The notes beneath the pieces were generated by a model. The model ran no database searches, had not been told where the DNA came from, and saw only the letters and a list, made by a program, of their open reading frames with translations. Below, one piece after another: positions 58,830 to 64,000 of a DNA stretch of 64,000 nt; within the stretch, counting starts at the first letter, position 1, and each line of letters begins with the position of its first letter. The DNA comes from JASLCR01 sp964619585 (GTDB lineage Bacteria; Patescibacteriota; Saccharimonadia; Saccharimonadales; Saccharimonadaceae), in NCBI GenBank assembly GCA_964619585.1, contig CAZUCO010000003.1, positions 67,899 to 131,898 on the forward strand, in the 5' to 3' direction. A program made the position numbers and the translations under genes.

Positions 58830-58918
58830 TGGCGGAGAGAGAGGGATTCGAACCCTCGAAGCCCTAGGGGCTTACTGCTTTTCGAGAGCAGCCAGTTCAA
58901 CCACTCCTGCACCTCTCC
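58830..58918 (-). tRNA. tRNA-Ser (CGA)
   Basis: 89-nt class II tRNA on the minus strand, acceptor GGAGAGG, anticodon stem-loop CTGCT-CTCGAAA-AGCAG (anticodon CGA, decodes UCG), long variable arm, T-arm GGTTCGAATCC, encoded CCA. The EEP gene starts 14 nt downstream. Confidence 0.97.
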
Positions 58919-58953
58919 GTATAGAGTAGATTATAGCAGTCTCAAATGCCGGC

Positions 58954-59511
58954 TTAGAAGCTGAGGATCATATTCTCGTTTGTCTGAGAGACCTGGTATT
59001 CAATCGTCTTGTCACTAAACGACGTTACCACACTCGCCACAATAGATGGATTGGTGTAATGATAATCGCTATTTTCCGTCTGCATACGAGCGCGTACGTC
59101 CAGGTTAAGGTAGCTGGTGGCGGACTCCTTCTGCATATACTGCCTCACCTTATCCTCGCACTGCTTCTGTGTTATATCTCGATTGAACCCATCGACAATA
59201 ATCGATTTATGACCAAATGTCTCGAGCGCTTCAAACAAGGCGCGACATACCGTTTCCTGTTTGGTATAGCTATAAGTTCGATAGAGGTAGCCGCACTTAT
59301 CAAAACAATTCGAACGAGGGTTGTAACCTTGTTTGACAAGTTGCGTTTCCTTCGGTGGCTTAGGCATAAAAGTCGCAAGCTTGGCTTCACGCGATACCGT
59401 AGGCGGCTGCGGCTTAAGTAAGGCGAGTACTATGAGAATATTCATCACCACGACAAGTACGACAGCACTTATAATGATCAACATCTTCAGTATGTTTGGC
59501 CGTTGTTTCAT
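58954..59511 (-). CDS. Membrane-anchored orphan protein with four cysteines
   Basis: Protein of 185 residues, one membrane helix (IIISAVVLVVVMNILIVLAL, about 11-31), then an extracytoplasmic domain with four cysteines (SNCFDKCGY, ETVCRAL, KQCEDK) that could give two disulfides. Otherwise unrecognised. TATACT (minus strand, 59518-59523) ends 6 nt before ATG 59511: leaderless. Confidence 0.65.
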   Translation of the reverse strand: MKQRPNILKMLIIISAVVLVVVMNILIVLALLKPQPPTVSREAKLATFMPKPPKETQLVKQGYNPRSNCFDKCGYLYRTYSYTKQETVCRALFEALETFGHKSIIVDGFNRDITQKQCEDKVRQYMQKESATSYLNLDVRARMQTENSDYHYTNPSIVASVVTSFSDKTIEYQVSQTNENMILSF

Positions 59512-59555
59512 ACTTTCAGTATATACTACAGGTGCCCCAGGCCAGTCTAAACTGG

Positions 59556-60797
59556 CTACGCTTCTTTTGAACCAAGCTCGAGTGTGCCACGCGGTGGCTG
59601 CTGTGCAAGCATGTGATTCTTGTATTTCAGCACTCGACTTACGTTCTCACCAAACCATTCTGGCGGATTTTGCTCAAAGGTAGTCGCACGGATCATGGCT
59701 TCGGTTGGTCGTCCGTCAAATTCCACTTCAGCCGTGACAAGGCCTGCGAGTTTGCCCTCATATATATCTAGTTCAATCGTATATTCATCATAAGGGATGT
59801 AGTGACGCGTTTTGAAAATCCGGCGGCCTTCCGTCTGCCGCCAAAGACCTTCGAACATCTCTTGAGATATCGATATATTTTGCTCTGGTCGGCTGACCAT
59901 ACCGGGTGATTTAATAGTTAGCTCAAACTTTTCACCATTGTTTGTTTCTCGAACTCTTGTCTCCGAGCCATCTGCGCCTATTGCGATATATCCTTGACGA
60001 AGTTGTTTACTCTTTGTCTCGTTCAAGTCTATATCAATTGGCAGTTTATCTAAATCGATAAGATACTTTAGCTCTGTCTCGTTAGGTCCTCTTGTCTTTT
60101 CTACGCTCAAATCGTTGTGAGCACTTGCCGCATACTTCTTCTCGACAATTTCACAAAGAGCGGCGTGAACAGCAACAAGATCCGGGAATCTTTCCCCAAA
60201 CTTATCCGCAATACGACCATGAAGCTTATCATGTGAATCAACCAGCTCTTCTAGAGTATCAACCCCAAAGTCTTCTCGAAGCACACGGACTCCATCTCCG
60301 ACAACATCAACAGCCAGTGGGAGAAGCTTATCAACCATACGGACAAACACAGCTTCAGGAGTATCTTGAGCTTCATATTCCTTCAGACTTGCAGCTGTTA
60401 GCTCAGGAAGCTCTCCGAGCAGCTCTTCCAATGCCTCCAACTCTCGCCGTTCTTTTTCGACCAGTTCTGTTGGTGTAAGATCAAACGTATTTGCATCACC
60501 AACTTTAAGCTCAAGCAAGTCATGCACAAGCGCAAACTCTCTAATTTTTGCAATGTCTAAGTCTAATCCAAGTGCTCGTGCTAGCTCTGGCGCCAGCACC
60601 GCCAACATATAACTATGCTCAACGTCATTCTCTAGTCGACTACTTGAGAGTCTTGGTATACGCTCAACATGTGCAAAATCATCAGTTATTTGGGTCACGT
60701 GTAGGGTAAGTTGCGCAAGGGAAGAGGCTCTTTCCCTACGAGCTTCAGAATCTAATATTGGAAATCGGCTATCAGCCTCTGGTGTACTCACTGCCAT
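59556..60797 (-). CDS. HD-domain phosphohydrolase fused to a CYTH domain
   Basis: Two-domain protein of 413 residues. The N-terminal HD half (YfbR/HDDC2-like) has the metal ligands His61 (NDVEHSYML), His92-Asp93 (LVHDLLEL) and Asp156 (RMVDKLL); such enzymes hydrolyse deoxynucleoside monophosphates. The C-terminal CYTH (triphosphate tunnel) half starts ETELKYLI with the ExExK motif (Glu240, Glu242, Lys244) and continues KFELTIKSPG and TIELDIYEGKLAGLVTAEVEF. CYTH enzymes act on inorganic or nucleoside triphosphate. The start follows GGAG. The fusion is unusual and its substrate open. Confidence 0.85.
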   Translation of the reverse strand: MAVSTPEADSRFPILDSEARRERASSLAQLTLHVTQITDDFAHVERIPRLSSSRLENDVEHSYMLAVLAPELARALGLDLDIAKIREFALVHDLLELKVGDANTFDLTPTELVEKERRELEALEELLGELPELTAASLKEYEAQDTPEAVFVRMVDKLLPLAVDVVGDGVRVLREDFGVDTLEELVDSHDKLHGRIADKFGERFPDLVAVHAALCEIVEKKYAASAHNDLSVEKTRGPNETELKYLIDLDKLPIDIDLNETKSKQLRQGYIAIGADGSETRVRETNNGEKFELTIKSPGMVSRPEQNISISQEMFEGLWRQTEGRRIFKTRHYIPYDEYTIELDIYEGKLAGLVTAEVEFDGRPTEAMIRATTFEQNPPEWFGENVSRVLKYKNHMLAQQPPRGTLELGSKEA

Positions 60798-60858
60798 TCT
60801 CCAGTTATCCTTAATATATTTTCAATATAACATAACATTATTGATTTTATACAAAATT

Positions 60859-61470
60859 CTAGCCAAAGATGGCATTTAGAACATAGGCATAGCCGATATA
60901 CATAACTACCGACCATATAAATGTATACAGGACTGTCCACCAGACATGATACTTGACCAGATAATACATCACGAGCAAGAAGATAAGTGCGACAACAGTA
61001 AAGACGACACCCTCGCCGCCATATCCAAGCTTGAGGAATTGATATCCGGCCTCAGATACAATTAATCCAGCCATGAAGCCTACCGAGACGTTAATCAGCT
61101 TAGTTCTATTCGCTGCATTACGGCCCGCGACTGCCGCAACAGGCCCAACAAGCGTTCCACCGATAATCCATATGAGATTTGCCGCTATCAAGTCCGCCAT
61201 CGTGTACGCCATATCAAATCGAACCGCACTTACGATAAAGTAGAGCAGTATTGCTAAGTATTGGATCGCAGCTCCCGCGATGGCCACCGCTATCAGAGAA
61301 TGTGACTTAAGCACGTAGCCCACCCCAAAAGAGAAAATAAGCCACATCGAATAGGAATTTGCTAGTTGCGTAAACGGGGGAGGTAATATTGATTGCCCAA
61401 ATGAGGTAAATACACCCAGCAACACCCCGACAGATGCAGTAATCATTATAAGTTTGAGAGTTTTATTCAT
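60859..61470 (-). CDS. Multi-pass membrane protein (DUF6518-like)
   Basis: Integral membrane protein of 203 residues with about six hydrophobic segments (for example ITASVGVLLGVFTSFG at the start, ADLIAANLIWIIGGTLVGPVAAV in the middle, and WWTVLYTFIWSVVMYIGYAYV at the end). The start MNKTLKLIMITASVGVLLGV resembles DUF6518 from memory only. No catalytic motif is seen. A TACGAT-like box lies 6 nt before the ATG. Neighbour genes give no function. Confidence 0.65.
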   Translation of the reverse strand: MNKTLKLIMITASVGVLLGVFTSFGQSILPPPFTQLANSYSMWLIFSFGVGYVLKSHSLIAVAIAGAAIQYLAILLYFIVSAVRFDMAYTMADLIAANLIWIIGGTLVGPVAAVAGRNAANRTKLINVSVGFMAGLIVSEAGYQFLKLGYGGEGVVFTVVALIFLLVMYYLVKYHVWWTVLYTFIWSVVMYIGYAYVLNAIFG

Positions 61471-61497
61471 GTAAGTATCGTAACAAAATGATTTGTC

Positions 61498-61528
61498 AAA
61501 AATAAAGAAACCTCGTGCGAGGTTTCTT
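61498..61528 (-). terminator. Terminator after tRNA-Arg
   Basis: AAGAAACCTCG (61505-61515) and CGAGGTTTCTT (61518-61528) form an 11-bp stem; on the minus strand it is followed by TTATTTTTG. It ends the tRNA-Arg transcript just before the membrane gene. Confidence 0.85.
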
Positions 61529-61542
61529 ATGATTTAGCTACA

Positions 61543-61619
61543 TGGTACACCCGACAGGATTCGAACCTATGGCCTTCGGCTCCGCAAGCCGACGCTCTAT
61601 CCAGCTGAGCTACGGGTGC
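61543..61619 (-). tRNA. tRNA-Arg (GCG)
   Basis: 77 nt including encoded CCA, minus strand. Acceptor GCACCCG/CGGGTGT, D-arm GCTC...GAGC, anticodon stem-loop TCGGC-TTGCGGA-GCCGA with anticodon GCG (decodes CGC and CGU), T-arm ATAGG-TTCGAAT-CCTGT. Most bacteria use ACG edited to inosine here. Confidence 0.95.
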
Positions 61620-61719
61620 AAACTCGTGAACAAATGTTCACGAAGTGTAACTAAAAGGTACTTTCGCCCATAAGACGAACAAATGTTAGTGTACCATAAC
61701 AGAGGTGTAGAGAACAAGA

Positions 61720-62373
61720 CTAGAGCCGTAACTTGCGTACGATTTTGTCAAAGGCATCTAGCCTGACGTCTTGCATTGGCAGATACGCGCCAAGTATATC
61801 CACGACTCGCTCACCAACCTCAGTGGGAAAGTAGACGCTCAGAGCAGGGCGAAATCGCTTGACTGGCACCAGGAAGAGAGTGTGCTGATTGCCATCATCA
61901 AACACACCGAAGCTTTTGAACTCACCGAGTGGGTGTAGTTGGTCATTGATGTAGAGGCCTTTTTCACTGAGAACATAGTTGAGCTCATGAGCTGGTCGAT
62001 GTACATACACCATCAACGCTACTGCCATCACAAGGATGAGTACCGCAAATGTCCACGCCTGCATCAGCAAAATCGCAACCAGCATAAGAATGATCACAAC
62101 AGCAAAAAATCCGATATACCACAGAGGCTGTTTGGCCTGTTGTACATACTCCGCGGCTTGCCACTGAATAGGCTCAATCGGTGGCAGTGCCGTTGGCTGG
62201 TCAAGCCCGCTTCCGTCCTCTTCAGAGTCAAATACAGATTGATCCGGTTCGACTGCCTCTACAGGAGAGACCTGGGCAGGCTGATCTTGAAAAGTCTCGA
62301 CTGGCTGAGGTGCAAGTGGCGACTCAGACGGTGTAGGTACTTGCTGCCCGTTGTTTGGATCATTAGGATTCAT
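61720..62373 (-). CDS. Two-helix membrane protein with proline-rich head
   Basis: Protein of 217 residues. A low-complexity cytoplasmic head (Pro, Gln, Asp, Glu) covers the first 90 residues; two hydrophobic helices follow (PLWYIGFFAVVIILMLVAIL, AWTFAVLILVMAVALMVYV), then a soluble PH-like C-terminus (GEFKSFGVFDDGNQHTLFLV, RFRPALSVYFP). I take it for a Saccharibacteria-type bPH-like membrane protein; function unknown. TATAAT (minus strand, 62381-62386) ends 7 nt before ATG 62373; the open frame extending to 62430 contains the promoter and is not used. Confidence 0.7.
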   Translation of the reverse strand: MNPNDPNNGQQVPTPSESPLAPQPVETFQDQPAQVSPVEAVEPDQSVFDSEEDGSGLDQPTALPPIEPIQWQAAEYVQQAKQPLWYIGFFAVVIILMLVAILLMQAWTFAVLILVMAVALMVYVHRPAHELNYVLSEKGLYINDQLHPLGEFKSFGVFDDGNQHTLFLVPVKRFRPALSVYFPTEVGERVVDILGAYLPMQDVRLDAFDKIVRKLRL

Positions 62374-62486
62374 ACTTGAAATTATAGCATGAGGAGTATG
62401 AGCGCAATAAAGGCTTATGTGGTGAGTCAAATATTGTTCACTCCAGCAGGTGTCTCTTTACTTACCAAGAACTGACATGTTCATCT

Positions 62487-62531
62487 CAGTGCCTTCCGCA
62501 GCCCCAGGGATGGGGTTCGCGGGAGGCACTG
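62487..62531 (+). repeat. Strong hairpin upstream of cassette D
   Basis: CAGTGCCTTCCGC...GCGGGAGGCACTG with an inner CCCC-AGGGA-GGGG stem, about 16 pairs. It lies before the TTGACA box (62569-62574) that probably serves the cassette, or in a longer leader if transcription begins further left. The T-run after it is short (TTCAATTTC). Confidence 0.65.
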
Positions 62532-62650
62532 TTCAATTTCTGAAAAGAGAATTCGTACAGAAGTACATTTGACACAAAATTCTTGATATGTCATCAATAT
62601 TGAAGACGCTGGATCTATTCAATGCTAAGTCTTCTCGAGAGGAGATTGCC

Positions 62651-62821
62651 ATGGAACGCGTCTGGAGTGTCGCTTACTTCATCGTGGTTAGCTTCATGTT
62701 CGTGGTATACCTCATCGCGCTTGTCTTCATCGACCTCACGCGAGCAGGATATACGGCTTTCGCGGCACTCGGCGCGCTGATCTACCTAGCCGCCATCCGC
62801 CCCGACAAGATGCAGCGCTGA
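62651..62821 (+). CDS. Cassette D: small two-helix membrane protein
   Basis: Protein of 56 residues when started at ATG 62651, which has GAGAGGAG 6 nt before it; an in-frame ATG at 62588 has none. MERVWSVAYFIVVSFMFVVYLIALVF is the first hydrophobic segment and YTAFAALGALIYLAAIRP the second, with a basic end (DKMQR). No family is recognised. GC-rich codons (GTC, ATC, CTC, GCG) stand out. The gene is bounded by hairpins at both ends. A TTGACA at 62569 with a poor -10 (ATCAAT near 62593) is the likely promoter. Confidence 0.65.
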   Translation: MERVWSVAYFIVVSFMFVVYLIALVFIDLTRAGYTAFAALGALIYLAAIRPDKMQR

Positions 62822-62848
62822 GCTGCGCGGCAACCCCACCACCCAAGA

Positions 62849-62907
62849 CCCAGTCAGAGCGCACACTTCTCGGCAACCAGTCGAGAAAGCCATGCGCTCT
62901 GACTGGG
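62849..62907 (+). terminator. Cassette D 3' inverted repeat
   Basis: CCCAGTCAGAGCGCA (62849-62863) and TGCGCTCTGACTGGG (62893-62907), perfect 15-bp arms around a nested TTCTCG/CGAGAA hairpin, 28 nt after the stop codon. A second hairpin TTAGTCAT-ACACTA-ATGACTAA follows at 62916-62937. The layout resembles the 15-bp repeat behind cassette B. Confidence 0.7.
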
Positions 62908-62996
62908 CAGACAAATTAGTCATACACTAATGACTAAATGCTGTCATAAATAGCATCACAACTTATTTCAAGTATTAAATCCTACTGATTGGAAAC

Positions 62997-63025
62997 AAAA
63001 ACACCCCTATTAAAGGGGTGTTTTT
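62997..63025. terminator. Bidirectional terminator beside tRNA-Ser(GCT)
   Basis: AAAAACACCCCT and AGGGGTGTTTTT, a perfect 12-bp inverted repeat with a 5-nt loop. It can end both the cassette D transcript and the tRNA-Ser transcript. Confidence 0.9.
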
Positions 63026-63045
63026 GTGAGTGAAATTCTCATATT

Positions 63046-63138
63046 TGGCGGAGGAGGGGAGATTCGAACTCCCGCTACAGGTCTCCCCGTACTAACGATT
63101 TAGCAAACCGTCCCCTTCAGCCACTTGGGTACTCCTCC
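63046..63138 (-). tRNA. tRNA-Ser (GCT)
   Basis: 93-nt class II tRNA on the minus strand. Acceptor GGAGGAG pairs with the 3' arm CTCCTCC; anticodon loop TTGCTAA in the context ACGGTTTGCTAAATCGT, so anticodon GCT (decodes AGC/AGU); long variable arm; T-arm GAGTTCGAATCTC; encoded CCA. The stretch 63139-63349 upstream contains no gene, only a TACAAT-type box that may serve this tRNA. Confidence 0.95.
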
Positions 63139-63349
63139 GTACTGACGTAAGATTCGCACTCTTTACTGCCATACGCTTGAAGCAAATCGTCGGGACAATA
63201 ACCGTCCGTTGATTCACGTTTCACGTAGCAGCCTCTTAGAGTACTCCTCCAACTCGATCAATTGTAGCACAGAACAGGGGCGAAGAGTAGACAATTATGG
63301 TCATTTTGTTACACTAGATATAGGTAAATTTAGACAAAAGGAATACTTT

Positions 63350-63760
63350 ATGATAAAAAATATCATCAAATCTCTCGTTCCCGTACTTGGCATACTTGCC
63401 CTCATAGCAACATTTGTTTTGCTTACTCCGTCTGTTGAGGCGTTTGATGGTACTATCCAGGGTGGTGCCAATGCAGCCAAAGGTACAGGCCAGAACCCTG
63501 AATTATTTGGTAACAGCGGTATATTCAAAACAATTACCGACGTACTCCTCTTCGTCCTAGGAGCTGTATCGGTCATCATGATCATCATTGGTGGTCTCCG
63601 CTACGTCATCAGTGGCGGCAACTCAGCCAATGTCACCGCAGCCAAAAACACTATTCTGTATGCGATTGTTGGCGTGATTATTGCACTGCTTAGCTACGCG
63701 ATTATCAACTTTGTACTTGGCAGCTTCACTGGTGGTAGGGGCGGCGGCACAAACGTCTAA
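63350..63760 (+). CDS. VirB2/TrbC-like small pilin
   Basis: Protein of 136 residues. A signal peptide (IKSLVPVLGILALIATFVLL, cut near SVEA) is followed by a small extracytoplasmic loop and two membrane helices (DVLLFVLGAVSVIMIIIGGL and ILYAIVGVIIALLSYAIIN), ending in GGRGGGTNV. This is the VirB2/TrbC layout of type IV secretion pilins that is recurrent in Patescibacteria. ATG 63350 is preceded by AAAGGAA; the frame continues upstream to 63209 without a start signal. No other secretion genes are present here. Confidence 0.82.
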   Translation: MIKNIIKSLVPVLGILALIATFVLLTPSVEAFDGTIQGGANAAKGTGQNPELFGNSGIFKTITDVLLFVLGAVSVIMIIIGGLRYVISGGNSANVTAAKNTILYAIVGVIIALLSYAIINFVLGSFTGGRGGGTNV

Positions 63761-63777
63761 GCAAAAATTACCATACC

Positions 63778-63814
63778 ATAGAAAAAGCCCGATCTCTCGT
63801 CGGGCTTTTTCTAT
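63778..63814. terminator. Bidirectional terminator between the pilin and tRNA-Ser(TGA)
   Basis: ATAGAAAAAGCCCGA and TCGGGCTTTTTCTAT, 15-bp perfect arms, 7-nt loop TCTCTCG. Serves both strands; the right arm touches the CCA of the tRNA. Confidence 0.9.
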
Positions 63815-63903
63815 GGCGGAGAGGGAGGGATTCGAACCCTCGAAGGCTTTTACACCTTGCCGGTTTTCAAGACCGGTACCTTCAACCGCTCGGCCACCTC
63901 TCC
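63814..63903 (-). tRNA. tRNA-Ser (TGA)
   Basis: 90-nt class II tRNA on the minus strand. Acceptor GGAGAGG with the 3' arm CCTCTCC, anticodon loop CTTGAAA within CCGGT...ACCGG (anticodon TGA, decodes UCA and others), long variable arm, T-arm GGTTCGAATCC, encoded CCA. A -10 TATACT just beyond the 5' end (63914-63919) fits its promoter. 63904-64000 holds no gene I can support. Confidence 0.95.
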
Positions 63904-64000
63904 TTATGAGTACAAGTATAGCGTAATAGTAATTTAGAAAAAAGTTCTTATGTACTTTGGTAAGATAAAACAATTGTTCTTATATAACGCTTACGGTATA

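Noticed and set aside
62398..62475. 25-codon leader peptide before the cassette D hairpin
   Set aside because: Its GAGGAG is 1 nt from the ATG and no clear promoter is present; kept only as a possibility in the cassette D finding.
63139..63349. Gene in the gap before the VirB2-like pilin
   Set aside because: The open frame has no start signals and no protein-like sequence before residue 48; only promoter-like AT boxes are seen.

Overview
The window looks like a chromosomal segment of a reduced-genome Patescibacteria (CPR) bacterium, most likely Candidatus Saccharibacteria (TM7). This is inference from gene content: a shortened Mur ligase, class I ribonucleotide reductase, sortase, type IV pilins, a VirB2-like pilin, many small orphan membrane proteins, and almost no amino-acid or cofactor biosynthesis. 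UGA acts as a stop (the polA stop overlaps the next start as ATGA), which argues against the code-25 lineages Gracilibacteria and Absconditabacteria.

Layout. 1-8 kb: ABC transporter ATPase (cut by the window edge), sortase, a MarR-controlled DHA2 drug exporter, rpsO, a methyltransferase, truB, a LmbE-type deacetylase and a DHH-like protein. 8-24 kb: rpsT, holA, mutM and a HAD phosphatase, a FMN protein/deaminase/nuclease-like cluster, an ImmA/IrrE-like peptidase with polA, a CoA-kinase-like P-loop protein, the dnaG-rpoD pair, CapA-like protein and oligoribonuclease. 24.5-31 kb: two GC-rich cassettes (A, B), a WhiB-like Fe-S protein, msrB, glutamate dehydrogenase, FMN reductase, mscL and argS. 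31-43 kb: two pilins, pyrG, rnhA, an XRE regulator with its operator, an Nramp operon, the nrdA...nrdB operon and a pilin fused to a beta-propeller. 43-56 kb: MacB-like exporter, sugar-phosphate isomerase pair, groES/groEL under CIRCE, FemX-like ligase, murE, tsaD, valS. 56-64 kb: rlmH, a HIT protein, cassettes C and D, an EEP hydrolase, an HD-CYTH fusion, membrane proteins and a VirB2-like pilin. Five tRNA genes are present, four of them the serine isoacceptors GGA, CGA, GCU and UGA, plus Arg(GCG).

Two signals run through the whole window. First, about 27 genes have a TATAAT-like -10 box ending only 6-9 nt before the start codon, so their transcripts should be leaderless. Genes with a Shine-Dalgarno (groES, mscL, rpsT, nrdA, the second genes of operons) are the minority. 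Second, four short islands (about 24.55-25.05, 28.31-28.98, 57.1-57.95 and 62.49-62.91 kb) are visibly GC-richer than their surroundings. Each carries one orphan gene with a strong Shine-Dalgarno and is bracketed by strong inverted repeats. Two encode small winged-helix-like proteins and two encode membrane proteins. Cassette B also has what reads like a complete attenuator: promoter, 23-codon leader peptide, competing hairpins and gene. I regard these cassettes as the best candidate for an undescribed system.

Other notable points are: a class Ic-type NrdB (Phe at the radical Tyr, Glu at the first metal ligand); an NrdA without its C-terminal cysteine pair, followed by a 52-residue ORF ending in CDGCE that looks like the missing tail; a DnaG without zinc ligands; a WhiB-like cysteine pattern in a non-actinobacterium whose relatives parasitise Actinobacteria; and a small membrane protein between groES and groEL. 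All assignments are from reading the sequence; no database search was run.
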